DNA of 64,000 nt from Duganella alba (GTDB lineage Bacteria > Pseudomonadota > Gammaproteobacteria > Burkholderiales > Burkholderiaceae_D), in assembly GCF_009674495.1 (NCBI RefSeq), contig NZ_WKJN01000015.1, positions 62,001 through 126,000 on the forward strand, in the 5' to 3' direction. The notes under the pieces are model-generated. The model saw nothing but the letters and a program-made list of their open reading frames with translations, did not search any database and was not told the DNA's origin. Below, piece after piece: positions 34,163-43,927 of this stretch. The position numbers were made by a program, and so were the translations under genes. Numbering within the stretch: the stretch's first letter is position 1; each line of letters begins with the position of its first letter.

Positions 34163-36808
34163 TCAGGCTCCGGAGCTGGCAAAAGGACTATGCGCATCTG
34201 CAGCGATCAATAGGCATGGGATACAAATCTTGTGGAACGCTTTATCTTCAGGGAAGGAAACGTTACGCTCTTGTCCTGGGAAAGTTTGATGGCTGGATGC
34301 ATACATCTCATGTTTTCCCGAGGTGTAGCCTTTGATACCAGCGGCACTCAGCTCCAACTCTGTTCCACCGCCATTGATGCGTACTCCCTTTTTGGCCTTG
34401 ATCGTTATCCAATCGGTGTTGCTAATGATCTCAACTATCTTTTTAGCCAATACATGTAACTGATCGTCCTGAGCTTGCAACTCAACTTTACCGCTTGCTG
34501 CTATCACCTTTATGCCGCCTTCATTTGCAAATAGGCTCATCGATTGGCCGGAACGAAATGACGCACTCTCTCCGGAGGCTAGAGAAGTAGCGGCAGCACT
34601 AACAATATCAACCGTGGTCGCAGCTGCGATTGCGATATTTTTAGTGCTCCCGAAAATTAAGCCGGAGGGACCGTTAAGGGCCACAATCGGAGCTCCATCG
34701 GTATCAAGTTTTCTCAGTTTTTCAATTAGGTCGGCTAAATCCTTGTTCGAAGCCTTGTCGCCGGCATGTTGCTCCGCCTGCTCCCCTAGTTGATAAACGA
34801 GTTTTTGCAGACTTTCCGCAATACGAAGCAGTTCAGCACGTTCGAGATGCTTTCCCTTCTCCGCCTCGCATTGTTCGGCGGTTATAAGAACACCTTGTTG
34901 ACCACGTACCACGACGTTCATATCGCTACGGAGTTCGGCTCCCGATCCCCGCTGTTCTCCTCGGCCATTTTCCTTAGGCTCAGACAGCCAGCCCAGATTC
35001 AGCTGACTCGCGCCGTGGTCGGTCGCCAACTGCGCACTGATTTCGCCATTCGTATCATCAAAGCGGAGTTGGCTGCCACGGCCACCACGTATTTCTCGGC
35101 TTTTTATTCCAGATAAATAGCGGTTCCCTGGTAAGTCGCCAGCATTGCTGAGAGCAATTGGTTGCCCCTGCTGGTTATAGAGTTGAGCCACAACCACTGG
35201 CTTATCTGGATCGCCACCGAGGAAAGTCACCAAGACTTCTGTACCAATGCGTGGCAAGCCAATCGTGCCGCATTGTTGAAAGGCCCCCGGGCCATTACCT
35301 GCCCAGTTGGAGGCGACACGTACCCAGGCGGAATCGGTTTCAGTATCGGATGCGCCGGAACCGGCGGCTTCTTCATGGTCTTTCCTGCGGGTGCCGGGGA
35401 AACGGATTTTTACGCGGCCTAGTTGATCGCAGTGGACTTCTTCGCCTTGCGGGCCGACGACGATAGCGCTTTGCATTTGTGCCTGCGGCGTGTCCACGCC
35501 CGGATCAAAGACCGGGACGATGGTCACGCCGCGTCTGACAGCTGTGAACTGGATGTGCATGCGTAGCGGACCATATGTCACTTTGTCGGAAATGTCGCGC
35601 TGCAATTGAAGGTCAGCGGCACCTTGCATCCAGCGGCTGCGGGTGAACAGGCGTTCAACGCGCGCGGCGAGTGCTTTGGGGAGGTTGTTCTGCGCCGTGA
35701 CCTGCAAGGCTGTGACGACGAAGTCGCGGTCCTCTGGCGCGTGTTCGTCCACTTCCGGATGCTCCGCCAGCGTGAAGTATTCACCGGCGCACAGGTCGCG
35801 CACGCTGCCTTCGCCGTGGAAGCATTTGGACTCATAGTCGTGGCGGTGCATGCTTACCTGGCCCAGGCGGCACAGGTCTTCGTTGTCGTCGCCGGCGTGG
35901 GGCATCAGGACTTGGTAGTCGTCCAGGGTTGCGGCTAATTCGTTGCCGCTGGGGCCTTGGTCGACGCCACTGCTGGCTTGCGCCATCATGAAGTCGCGCC
36001 CCTGAGTGTTGCGGTAATCCCAGCTATGGCGCGTCACTAGGCCCGGTTGCAGGCTGCGTACCGCGCTCCAGGAGGTGATGGTGTCACGTTCTTCGGTGGC
36101 AGCGTCGCGGTGATAGCGGATGGTGCCGGCTGCATTCTGGCGCAGGCTGTCGGCGCTGTTGAACAGTACCAGCGTGTGCGACGGTGCTTCAGCCTCGCCT
36201 TCGGCCCGTACGTACCAGCCGATGCCGCGCCGCTTCAGCAGCCGGCGGATAAAAGCGGCGTCCGATTCGTTGTGCTGCATGGTGAATTCGCGCTGGGGAT
36301 AGGTGCGCTGGCCGAAGGCTTCGTCGGTCTCGTGGTTGAAACAGGTGCCGAGGATGGCGCTTTTCTGCCGCCATTCGTTGAGGAGGCGCTGGACGATTTC
36401 CACCTCGTTCATGTTGCGAAACACACGGGTATTGGTACGCTTTTCCAGGATCGCCAGCGCATCGCGCAGCACCAGCTGGTAGCTGGCAAGGCCCCCGTCG
36501 CTGTCGCCGGAAGCGGCTTCGGTGACGATGCCGCATACGCTGCGCAAGTCGCCGCGATCAGTGACGAATTGCAGCGCCGCCGGCACGGCGATCATGTCCT
36601 TCAGCGGCAGGTGCACGTTGGAGGAGACGCACAGCACGCGATATTCGATGCCGCCGCACAGCGTCTCGGAACCGAACACGCGCTGCGGCAGCAGCATATC
36701 GTCGTTGATCCCACCCGGGAGGTCGAGGCGCAGCCGCAATGGGCGGTTGTTGGTAACAAGCTCCTTGGGCAAGGCCATGAAGTCGAAGAAGTCATTGTCG
36801 CTTTCCAC
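34163..36808 (-). CDS. vgrG: T6SS spike protein VgrG
   Basis: An 881-residue protein. The gp27-like part occupies about 1-400 (RTNTRVFRNMNEVEIVQRLL, QHNESDAAFIRRLLKRRGIGWYVRAEG, LCAGEYFTLAEHPE). The gp5-like OB domain and needle follow (VGPQGEEVHCDQLGRVKIRFP, SDTDSAWVRV-like, GTEVLVTFLGGDPDKPVVV, then SQLRFDD). A DUF2345-type C-terminal region (about 650-830) has the repeats needed for cargo docking. It starts with GTG after GGGAGAG. It heads the minus-strand cassette DUF4123-DUF3304-DUF2235-(DUF6708)-PAAR. GC drops toward the 3' end, as the 5' two-thirds resemble core genes more than the tail does. Confidence 0.93.
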   Translation of the reverse strand: MESDNDFFDFMALPKELVTNNRPLRLRLDLPGGINDDMLLPQRVFGSETLCGGIEYRVLCVSSNVHLPLKDMIAVPAALQFVTDRGDLRSVCGIVTEAASGDSDGGLASYQLVLRDALAILEKRTNTRVFRNMNEVEIVQRLLNEWRQKSAILGTCFNHETDEAFGQRTYPQREFTMQHNESDAAFIRRLLKRRGIGWYVRAEGEAEAPSHTLVLFNSADSLRQNAAGTIRYHRDAATEERDTITSWSAVRSLQPGLVTRHSWDYRNTQGRDFMMAQASSGVDQGPSGNELAATLDDYQVLMPHAGDDNEDLCRLGQVSMHRHDYESKCFHGEGSVRDLCAGEYFTLAEHPEVDEHAPEDRDFVVTALQVTAQNNLPKALAARVERLFTRSRWMQGAADLQLQRDISDKVTYGPLRMHIQFTAVRRGVTIVPVFDPGVDTPQAQMQSAIVVGPQGEEVHCDQLGRVKIRFPGTRRKDHEEAAGSGASDTETDSAWVRVASNWAGNGPGAFQQCGTIGLPRIGTEVLVTFLGGDPDKPVVVAQLYNQQGQPIALSNAGDLPGNRYLSGIKSREIRGGRGSQLRFDDTNGEISAQLATDHGASQLNLGWLSEPKENGRGEQRGSGAELRSDMNVVVRGQQGVLITAEQCEAEKGKHLERAELLRIAESLQKLVYQLGEQAEQHAGDKASNKDLADLIEKLRKLDTDGAPIVALNGPSGLIFGSTKNIAIAAATTVDIVSAAATSLASGESASFRSGQSMSLFANEGGIKVIAASGKVELQAQDDQLHVLAKKIVEIISNTDWITIKAKKGVRINGGGTELELSAAGIKGYTSGKHEMYASSHQTFPGQERNVSFPEDKAFHKICIPCLLIAADAHSPFASSGA

Positions 36809-36985
36809 AATCTCTCCCGTTCGCCGTGCAAGTGCCCGATCATGTCAGAGTGATGCGAGAGGCTTTTGAGGTTGAGCAACTCCGCGTAAGATGCCATGCA
36901 AAAAAGTAACAATTAAACATTTTCGTCATTGCAATCATTGACAGCAGGACGGTCGCCGGGCAATCTTAGGCGTGCTGTCCTCAAA

Positions 36986-38476
36986 ATGCTGGCGATGATC
37001 AAACGTGAAAAATTCTGGCAGCGGCCGGGCTGGGTGTTTTGCCTGTTATTGGCGCTGTTCCACTTTGCCAGCGTCAAGCTGACTTTCTTCTGTGCAGTCA
37101 CGCCGGAAAACGCTGTGGTGGTGTGGCTGCCCAACGCCGTGCTGCTGGCGGCGCTGCTGCGCTTCCGTGGTCAGCGCGCACCGCTGCTGGCCGCGATCAC
37201 CTTCACGTCCGACGTGCTGGCCAACCTGAACGCCTTTCCGTGGTACGAAGCGGTGCTGCTTAGCGCCGTCAACCTGGCCGAAATCACATTCACCTATCAG
37301 ATCATGACGCGCAGCCGCGCCTCGCCGCGTTTGCACCGTCTCAAAGACCTGGTCAAGTTCATCATCGCCGGCCCGGTGTTCGGCGCCATGCTGGCCGGTT
37401 TGCTGGCGGCCGTGGTACTGCAGCAGGTGGGCGGCGCCACCACGTCCTATTTCACGCTGGCGCGGGTGTGGTGGTTCGGTGACGGCCTCGGACTGCTGAT
37501 CTACACGCCGCTGCTGCTCGCCTACACCCAACCGCAGCGCCAGCGCCTTAAGCTGACGCGCCTCGATGATGCGGCGCTGGGACTGACGCTGATGTTGTCC
37601 TTCGCCGTCCTGTCGGCTCATGGCGGTGAAATCGATGGCGTATCCGTCACCCCAACGCTGCTGCTGCCAGCGGTGGCGGTGATCGCCTTCCGCTTCGGTG
37701 TGCGTCTCACCACGCTGCTGGTGGCGCTGATTTCACTAAGCACTGCGATGCTGATGACCACTGGCCTGAAACCGTTCGGCGACGTGCCGATCCACCTGGA
37801 GGTGGTGCGCGCGCAGGAATTCATTCTGACGCTGTGCATCATCGGCATCGGCTTTGCCGTCCTCTTGAGCGAACTGCAAACCCGCGAGCGCGAACTGGAA
37901 AGCCGGGTGCGCGAACGCACGCGGGAGCTGGAACAATCGAACGCGCGCCTGGCCGCGATCAGCGCTACCGACGGATTAACCGGCATCGCCAACCGCCGCC
38001 GTTTCGACGAGACGCTCACCGGAGAATGGAACCGCGCCCGCCGCAGCAAGCAGCCGCTGGTGCTGGCACTGCTGGATGTGGACCTGTTCAAGCAATACAA
38101 CGACCACTACGGCCACCAGTGCGGCGACGACGCGCTGCGCGCCATCGCGGCCGAGCTGGCGCGGCACGCGCGCCGCAGCGGCGATTTCGTGGCGCGCTAC
38201 GGCGGCGAAGAATTCGCCTTGATCGCCCAGGCCTCCGGCGAGGACCATGCGCTGGCGATGGCGGAACGGCTGTGCCGCTCGATCGCCACGTTGCGCATGC
38301 CGCACGCTACGTCGCCGTTTGAGGTGCTGACGGTGAGTATCGGCGTGGCGGTCTTCACACCGGGCCAGCAGGACTCGTGGGACGATCTGCTGAAGGCCGC
38401 CGACGTGGCGCTGTACCGCGCCAAGCAGTTGGGCCGAAATCGCGTCGAACTGGCCGACGTCGAATCAGTCACCTGA
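36986..38476 (+). CDS. MASE1-GGDEF diguanylate cyclase
   Basis: A 496-residue inner-membrane protein. The MASE1 sensor region has about eight hydrophobic helices (VVVWLPNAVLLAALLRF, WWFGDGLGLLIYTPLLLAY). A short coiled-coil follows (ELQTRERELESRVRERTREL), then a GGDEF domain from about 335 (SATDGLTGIANRRRFDE, LLDVDLFKQYNDHYGH, active site RYGGEEFALI). The active-site sequence GGEEF is intact, so it should make cyclic di-GMP. The ATG at 36986 is chosen; ATG 36995 or a TTG at 36929 are alternatives. It converges on the AraC-type gene, overlapping by 12 bases. Confidence 0.88.
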   Translation: MLAMIKREKFWQRPGWVFCLLLALFHFASVKLTFFCAVTPENAVVVWLPNAVLLAALLRFRGQRAPLLAAITFTSDVLANLNAFPWYEAVLLSAVNLAEITFTYQIMTRSRASPRLHRLKDLVKFIIAGPVFGAMLAGLLAAVVLQQVGGATTSYFTLARVWWFGDGLGLLIYTPLLLAYTQPQRQRLKLTRLDDAALGLTLMLSFAVLSAHGGEIDGVSVTPTLLLPAVAVIAFRFGVRLTTLLVALISLSTAMLMTTGLKPFGDVPIHLEVVRAQEFILTLCIIGIGFAVLLSELQTRERELESRVRERTRELEQSNARLAAISATDGLTGIANRRRFDETLTGEWNRARRSKQPLVLALLDVDLFKQYNDHYGHQCGDDALRAIAAELARHARRSGDFVARYGGEEFALIAQASGEDHALAMAERLCRSIATLRMPHATSPFEVLTVSIGVAVFTPGQQDSWDDLLKAADVALYRAKQLGRNRVELADVESVT

Positions 38477-39232
38477 ACGGCGCGCCGATAGCTGCCGATA
38501 CTGGCTGGGCGTCAGCCCGGTGGTGGCCTTGAACTGGCGCGTGAACGCCGAGTGATCGCCATAGCCGCAGGCCTGCGCGATCTCCGCCACGCTGGCGGCG
38601 CCGTTCAGCATGCGCGAGGCGGCATCGACGCGGGTCTGGATGATCATCTGGCGCGGCGTCAGGTGGAAGATGCGCAGGAAGTAGCGCTCGATCTGCGCCA
38701 CCGACATATTCGCGATGCGCGCCAGCTCCGGCAGCTGCAGCGGCTGGCCGTACTGTTCATGGATCACCTGCACTGCCGCCGCCACCTTGCGGTAGGCCGG
38801 ATTTTTCTTGTCCGCCATCGCCAGGTCGCGCGAGATGCCGGTCAGGCCGACGATGCGGCCATGGGCGTCGCGCAGCGCGGTCTTGCGGGTCAGGCACCAG
38901 CCGGGATCGCGGTTGGGATACAGGTGCAGTTCCAGCTGGTCTTCGATATCGCTGTCACCGGCCAGCACTTGCATGTCCTGCGCCAGATAGGTCTGGCCGA
39001 ACGGATGGGCGAACACCTCGGCCGGCGTGCGTCCGATCAACGCCGATTTGTGCCGCTGGCCGCAACGCTGGACCAGCGTCTGGTTGACCACCACGTAACG
39101 CCCTTCGATATCCTTGACGAAAAACACCACGTCCGGCAACGCATCGAACAAGCCCTCTGCAAAAAAGGGATCGGCGATATTTGCACCCAGTGTGCGGCGC
39201 GCGGCCTGATTGTTGACGGATTCTGTATGCAT
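38465..39232 (-). CDS. AraC-type regulator with N-terminal PAS domain
   Basis: A 255-residue regulator. A PAS domain occupies about 25-140 (LPDVVFFVKDIEGRYVVVNQTL, IGRTPAEVFAHPFG, RDAHGRIVGLTGISRDLA). A two-HTH AraC domain follows at about 155-250 (LPELARIANMSVAQIERYFLRIFHLTPRQMI, SVAEIAQACGYGDHSAFTRQFKATTGLTPSQYRQ). It is divergent from the 4-hydroxyproline epimerase gene with about 90 bases between them, so it is the likely regulator of that catabolic set (inference). Confidence 0.87.
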   Translation of the reverse strand: MHTESVNNQAARRTLGANIADPFFAEGLFDALPDVVFFVKDIEGRYVVVNQTLVQRCGQRHKSALIGRTPAEVFAHPFGQTYLAQDMQVLAGDSDIEDQLELHLYPNRDPGWCLTRKTALRDAHGRIVGLTGISRDLAMADKKNPAYRKVAAAVQVIHEQYGQPLQLPELARIANMSVAQIERYFLRIFHLTPRQMIIQTRVDAASRMLNGAASVAEIAQACGYGDHSAFTRQFKATTGLTPSQYRQLSARRSGD

Positions 39233-39324
39233 GAACTTTATTGTGCACCATTATGCAGATTTCGTCACCCATCATGCGCAGGCCAAGCAAGACAGGGGGC
39301 AGCGTCCAGCCTAAGATTTATGGT

Positions 39325-40257
39325 ATGAAAACCATCTCCATCATCGATTCCCATACCGGCGGCGAACCGACCCGCCTTGTCATCGACGGCGGCCCTGAAT
39401 TGGGCAAAGGCCCGCTCAGCGAACGCCTGGCCCGGCTGCGCGCCGCCCACGACAACTTCCGCTCCGCCGTGGTGTGCGAGCCGCGCGGCTCGGACGTGCT
39501 GGTGGGCGCGCTGCTGTGCGAGCCGCACGCGCCGGACTGCGTGGCGGGTGTGATCTTCTTCAACAACGTCGGCTACCTGGGCATGTGCGGCCACGGCACC
39601 ATCGGCCTGGTGGCGTCGCTGGCCTTCATGGGCCGCATCGCGCCCGGCCGCCACCGCATCGACACGCCGGTGGGCGTGGTGGAAGCGGAACTGCATGCCG
39701 ATGGCAGCGTCACCGTGGACAACGTGGCGTCGTACCGCAGCCGCGCCGCCGTCACGGTGGAGGTGCCGGGCCATGGCGCCGTCACCGGTGACATCGCCTA
39801 CGGCGGCAACTGGTTCTTCCTGGTCGCCGATCATGGCCAGGAACTGAGCGTGCGCAATGTCGAGGCGCTCACCAGCTACACAGTCGCCGTCAGCGACGCG
39901 CTGGCCAGGGCCGGCATCACCGGCGACAACGGCGCCGTGATCGACCACATCGAACTGTTTGCCGATTCGCGCACCGGCGCCGACAGCCAGAGCTTCGTGC
40001 TCTGCCCCGGCAAGGCCTACGACCGCTCGCCCTGCGGCACCGGCACCAGCGCCAAGCTGGCCTGCCTGGCCGCCGACGGCAAGCTGGCCGAAGGCGCGCT
40101 GTGGAAGCAGGAAAGCGTGATCGGCAGCGTGTTCGAGGCTTCGTACCGCGTGCGCGACGGCCAGCTGCTGCCGAGCATACGCGGCAAGGCCTGGGTCAAT
40201 GCGCAGGCGCAGTTGATCCTCGATCCGAGCGATCCCTTCGTCTGGGGCATCCGGTGA
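39325..40257 (+). CDS. 4-hydroxyproline 2-epimerase (proline racemase family)
   Basis: A 310-residue enzyme that converts trans-4-hydroxy-L-proline to cis-4-hydroxy-D-proline. The two catalytic cysteines are present: Cys88 in GMCGHGTIG and Cys237 in [10 protein letters not shown]. That separates it from the Thr-containing 3-hydroxyproline dehydratases. [14 protein letters not shown] at the start and GNWFFLV in the middle fit the family. Its stop overlaps the downstream FAD-dehydrogenase start (GTGA), and three dehydrogenase subunit genes follow. This equals the lhpA-type gene of Pseudomonas. The start is ATG 39325; the frame is open further back without support. Confidence 0.92.
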   Translation: MKTISIIDSHTGGEPTRLVIDGGPELGKGPLSERLARLRAAHDNFRSAVVCEPRGSDVLVGALLCEPHAPDCVAGVIFFNNVGYLGMCGHGTIGLVASLAFMGRIAPGRHRIDTPVGVVEAELHADGSVTVDNVASYRSRAAVTVEVPGHGAVTGDIAYGGNWFFLVADHGQELSVRNVEALTSYTVAVSDALARAGITGDNGAVIDHIELFADSRTGADSQSFVLCPGKAYDRSPCGTGTSAKLACLAADGKLAEGALWKQESVIGSVFEASYRVRDGQLLPSIRGKAWVNAQAQLILDPSDPFVWGIR

Positions 40258-41360
40258 TCAGTGCCGACGTGATCGTCATCGGCGCCGGCATCGTCGGCGC
40301 CGCATGTGCGGATGCGCTCAGCGAGCGCGGACTGCGCGTGGCGATCATCGAGCAGGACATCGCCGGCGGCGGCGCCACGGCGGCCGGCATGGGCCACCTG
40401 GTGGTCATGGACGACAACTCGGCGGAACTGGCGCTGTCGGCCTACTCGGTCTCGTTGTGGAAGGATCTAGTGGGCGACCGCCCGCAGCGCCACGAATACA
40501 GCGGCTGCGGCACCATCTGGATCGCCGCCGATGAAGAGGAAATGGATGCCGCGCTGGAGAAGGCGCAGAACCTGTCCGGCCATGGCCTGATCTGTGAAGT
40601 GCTGACGCCCGCCGCGCTGTATGCGCGCGAGCCGCAGCTGCGCGCCGGCCTGGCCGGCGGCCTCCTGGTGCGCGGCGATGGACTGGTGTATCCGCCCAAG
40701 ACCACCCGCATCCTGCTGGACCGCGCCATGCGCCGCGGCGCCATCACGCGCCGCGCCAGCGTCACCGCCATCGAGGACCACTGCGTGGTGCTGGGGGACG
40801 GCACGCGCCATCAGGCGCAGCACATCGTGCTGGCGGCCGGTGCCCGTTCCAGCGCGCTGCTGCCGGAACTGCCGATCCAGCCCAAGAAAGGCCACCTCGC
40901 CATCACCGACCGCTATCCGGGTTTCGTCAGGCACCAGTTGGTGGAGCTGGGCTACATCAAGAGCGCGCACGCCGCCAGCGGCGATTCGGTGGCGTTCAAT
41001 CTGCAACCACGTCCCACCGGACAAATCCTGATCGGCTCTTCGCGTCAGTTCGACACCACCGATCCGGCGGTGGAACCAGCCATGCTGCAACGCATGCTGC
41101 GCCACGCCGCCACCTTCACGCCGCAACTGGCGCAGCTGAATGTACTGCGCACCTGGACCGGCTTTCGCGCCGCCACGCCGGACGGCCTGCCGTTGATCGG
41201 CCCTAGCGGCGCAAGGAGCGGTTTGTGGCTGGCCACCGGCCACGAAGGCCTGGGCATCACCACCTCGCTGGCGACGGCGCAGCTGCTGGCCGGCCAGATG
41301 CAGAACGAAAGAACGCGCATCCCGTTTGCGCCCTACCTGCCGGGACGCTTCCATGTCTGA
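40254..41360 (+). CDS. FAD-dependent D-hydroxyproline dehydrogenase subunit (DAO-like)
   Basis: A 368-residue flavoprotein of the D-amino-acid oxidase/DadA superfamily. The FAD-binding dinucleotide fold starts the protein ([29 protein letters not shown]). Further marks are [17 protein letters not shown] and, at the C-terminus, [20 protein letters not shown] plus [16 protein letters not shown]. It starts at GTG 40254, overlapping the epimerase stop. With the [2Fe-2S] and NAD(P)/FAD subunits that follow it would form the heteromeric cis-4-hydroxy-D-proline dehydrogenase known from Pseudomonas (LhpB/E/F type). The physiological electron acceptor is unknown. Confidence 0.88.
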   Translation: MISADVIVIGAGIVGAACADALSERGLRVAIIEQDIAGGGATAAGMGHLVVMDDNSAELALSAYSVSLWKDLVGDRPQRHEYSGCGTIWIAADEEEMDAALEKAQNLSGHGLICEVLTPAALYAREPQLRAGLAGGLLVRGDGLVYPPKTTRILLDRAMRRGAITRRASVTAIEDHCVVLGDGTRHQAQHIVLAAGARSSALLPELPIQPKKGHLAITDRYPGFVRHQLVELGYIKSAHAASGDSVAFNLQPRPTGQILIGSSRQFDTTDPAVEPAMLQRMLRHAATFTPQLAQLNVLRTWTGFRAATPDGLPLIGPSGARSGLWLATGHEGLGITTSLATAQLLAGQMQNERTRIPFAPYLPGRFHV

Positions 41361-41610
41361 CACCCTGATCACCCTCAACATCAACGCCACCGACATCAGC
41401 GTGGCGCCCGGCGTGACCGTGGCCGCCGCCATCGCCATGACGGGCGACATCATCACCCGCCGCTCGGTCAGTGGCGCAGCGCGCGCGCCCTTGTGCGGCA
41501 TGGGCGTCTGCCAGGAATGCCGCGTCACCATCGACGGCCGCCCGCACCAGCTGTCGTGCCAGACGCTGTGCGCCGACGGCATGCACGTCGTCACCGGAGC
41601 TGTGGCATGA
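41353..41610 (+). CDS. (2Fe-2S)-binding subunit of hydroxyproline dehydrogenase
   Basis: An 85-residue ferredoxin-like protein. The cluster cysteines are in APLCGMGVCQECRVTI and the later HQLSCQTLC. It overlaps the preceding flavoprotein gene by eight bases and the following gene by four, indicating tight coupling. Such small proteins are the gamma/LhpF-type subunit linking the two flavin subunits of heteromeric D-hydroxyproline or opine-type dehydrogenases. Confidence 0.85.
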   Translation: MSDTLITLNINATDISVAPGVTVAAAIAMTGDIITRRSVSGAARAPLCGMGVCQECRVTIDGRPHQLSCQTLCADGMHVVTGAVA

Positions 41611-42869
41611 AGCGCTACGACGTCCTGGTGGTGGGCGCCGGCCCGGCGGGCCTGGCGGCGGCGCATGCAGCGATGACGCAGGGCGCGCAGGTCGGCATCA
41701 TCGACGACAATCCGCTGGCCGGCGGCCAGATCTGGCGCGGCGGCCCGGACCTGCAAGCCGATGCGCGCGCACCGCAGATGTGGAACGCCTTGCGTGCGTC
41801 GGAGCTGGTCGAGTTCTTGCCGCAGACGCGCGTGATGTACGCGCCGCAGCAGGGCCAATTGCTGGTGCAGACACCCAGCGCAGCGGCCACGCTGCATTAC
41901 GCCAGACTCGTGCTGGCGACCGGCGCGCGCGAACGCCTGCTGCCCTTCCCTGGCTGGACGCTGCCCGGCGTCACCGGAGCCGGTGGCCTGCAGGCGCTGG
42001 CCAAGGGCGGCTATCCGCTGCAAGGCAAGCGCGTAGTGGTGGCGGGCAGCGGCCCGCTGCTGCTGGCCGCCGCCGCCACGCTGAAGAGCAAGGGTGCGCA
42101 CATCGTCGCCATCGTCGAACAGGCGGGCACCCCGGCGCTGCTGCGCTTCGGCTTAGGCCTGCTGGCGACGCCGGCCAGGATCACCCAGGCGATGCAATTG
42201 ATGGCGCAACTGGGCGGCACGCCGTATCTGCGCGACAGCTTCGTGCATTCGGCGCATGGCGACGGCACGCTGCAATCAGTGCAGATCCAGCGCGGCGGCG
42301 TACCCGAGATGGAAAACCTGCAATGCGATTATCTGGCCTGCGGCTACGGCCTGATGCCAAACGTGGAACTGGCGCAGGCATTGGGCTGCGCCACCGCGAC
42401 GGACGGCGCGCAGACAGTGGTGACAGTGGATGAATCGCAGCTTACCTCCGTGCCGGACATCTACTGCGCCGGCGAAGGCACCGGCATCGGCGGCGTGGAT
42501 CTGGCCCTGGCGGAAGGCCATATCGCCGGCCTGGCCGCCTGCGGCAAAGCCGAGCCGTCACCGGAGGCGATGCAAAGCCGCGCGCATTGGCGGAAGTTTG
42601 CCGGGCGCCTGGCGCGCGCGTTTGCGCTGCGTCCCGAACTGCGCACGCTGGCCGGCGACGACACCATCGTCTGCCGCTGCGAAGACGTCTGCCACAACGA
42701 ACTGCGCACGCATGGCAGTTGGCGCAGCGCCAAGCTGCAAACCCGCTGCGGCATGGGTCCGTGCCAGGGCCGCATCTGCGGCGGCGCCACCGAGGTGCTT
42801 TACGGCTGGCGGCCGGACGCGGTCAGGATGCCGATCTCGCCGACCCGCATCGCCAGCATCATCGAGTAG
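41607..42869 (+). CDS. FAD-dependent oxidoreductase subunit with BFD-like [2Fe-2S] domain
   Basis: A 420-residue flavoprotein. The first FAD fold is YDVLVVGAGPAGLAAAHAAM; a second dinucleotide motif is GKRVVVAGSGPLLLAAAATL near 140. The C-terminal 60 residues form a BFD-like domain with cysteines in IVCRCEDVCHNEL and CGMGPCQGRICGG. This matches the LhpE/HcnB-type large subunit of opine- and D-hydroxyproline dehydrogenases. It ends directly at the convergent lacI-type gene with no spare bases. The later pathway enzymes (deaminase of 1-pyrroline-4-hydroxy-2-carboxylate, ketoglutarate semialdehyde dehydrogenase) are not in the window. Confidence 0.88.
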   Translation: MKRYDVLVVGAGPAGLAAAHAAMTQGAQVGIIDDNPLAGGQIWRGGPDLQADARAPQMWNALRASELVEFLPQTRVMYAPQQGQLLVQTPSAAATLHYARLVLATGARERLLPFPGWTLPGVTGAGGLQALAKGGYPLQGKRVVVAGSGPLLLAAAATLKSKGAHIVAIVEQAGTPALLRFGLGLLATPARITQAMQLMAQLGGTPYLRDSFVHSAHGDGTLQSVQIQRGGVPEMENLQCDYLACGYGLMPNVELAQALGCATATDGAQTVVTVDESQLTSVPDIYCAGEGTGIGGVDLALAEGHIAGLAACGKAEPSPEAMQSRAHWRKFAGRLARAFALRPELRTLAGDDTIVCRCEDVCHNELRTHGSWRSAKLQTRCGMGPCQGRICGGATEVLYGWRPDAVRMPISPTRIASIIE

Positions 42870-43862
42870 TTAATTGCGCTTGATGGTCGAGCCGCGCAGG
42901 ATCAGTTGCGGCTCGATCATGGTGGTGGTCGGCGGCGCCTTGCCGTCGATGGTGGCAATCAGTTTTTCCATGGCGGCTGCGCCCATGCGTTCACTTTGCA
43001 GGTCGACCGTGGTCAGCGCCGGCGACGTGTATAAACCGTATTGAATATTATCGAAGCCGGCCACCGACATATCCTCCGGCAGTTTGAAGCCCAGCGCCTG
43101 CGCCGCCTTCATGAAGCCCAGCGCCATCAGGTCGTTATAGCAGATCAGCGCATCCGGATGTTCGCCGCCCAGCATGATGGCCGAGCATACGCGCTCGCCT
43201 TCGGCCGCCGTCGGCGCGCTGCTTTCGTGGACGATCAGTTCCATGCCATGCGCGGCCAGGCATTCGCGGATGCCGCCCAGGCGCTCTTCGTCGCGGCGCG
43301 AACGCGGGAAGCTCAGGTAGGCGATGCGCTTGTGGCCCAGCGACACCAGGTGGCGCGTCAGCATGTAGGCGCCGCGATGGTCGTCGCTGATCACCCATGG
43401 AATCTCCAGGCGGTTCAGGCGGCCGAAGAACACCAGCGGCTTGCCCAGCTCCGTCATCCAGTCCATTTCCTCTTCCAGCATGCGCGAGAAGACGATCATG
43501 CCGTCGACGCGGCGGCTCAGCGCCTCCAGCAGCGGGCGTTCGCGGCCCGGATTCTCTTCCGTATCGACCAGCAGCAGCGTGTAGCCGTGCGCCTGCGCCA
43601 CACGGTTAGCGCCCTTGACGATGCTGGTGAAGTGGGGATTGCTGACGTCCAGCACCGACAGGCCGATGCTCTTGGTGCGGCCGGTGATCATCGACGCCGC
43701 CAGCGGGTTGGAACGGTAGCCCAGCTTTGCAATCACCTCGGTGATGGTGGCTTCCACCGCGGGCGAGAAACGCTGCGCACCGTTGACGAACTTGGAGACG
43801 GTGGCAGTCGAGACACCGGCGGCGGCGGCCACGTCACGGATGGTTGCTACGTTTTTTTTCAT
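42870..43862 (-). CDS. LacI family transcriptional regulator
   Basis: A 330-residue repressor. The N-terminal HTH and hinge are VATIRDVAAAAGVSTATVSKFVNGAQRFSP, then the hinge helix (YRSNPLAASMITGRT). The periplasmic-binding-protein-like sugar domain includes IGLSVLDVSNPHFTSIVKGANR, GMIVFSR, ISDDHRGAYMLTRHLVSLGH and SVAGFDNIQYGLYTSPALTTV. It lies upstream of, and on the same strand as, the mutarotase and transporter genes at 43928-46425, which are transcribed toward it. It may control those genes; the locus has no other sugar regulator nearby. Confidence 0.92.
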   Translation of the reverse strand: MKKNVATIRDVAAAAGVSTATVSKFVNGAQRFSPAVEATITEVIAKLGYRSNPLAASMITGRTKSIGLSVLDVSNPHFTSIVKGANRVAQAHGYTLLLVDTEENPGRERPLLEALSRRVDGMIVFSRMLEEEMDWMTELGKPLVFFGRLNRLEIPWVISDDHRGAYMLTRHLVSLGHKRIAYLSFPRSRRDEERLGGIRECLAAHGMELIVHESSAPTAAEGERVCSAIMLGGEHPDALICYNDLMALGFMKAAQALGFKLPEDMSVAGFDNIQYGLYTSPALTTVDLQSERMGAAAMEKLIATIDGKAPPTTTMIEPQLILRGSTIKRN

Positions 43863-43927
43863 GTTCAGACTGTCGGAAAGCGTGGCGGCTGCTGCGCCGA
43901 AGCGACAATCTTAGCATGACGGCATGT

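Noticed and set aside
42870-43862. The LacI regulator as controller of the glycan locus at 22 kb
   Set aside because: Distance of about 20 kb and nearer sugar transporter/mutarotase genes make that link unsupported.
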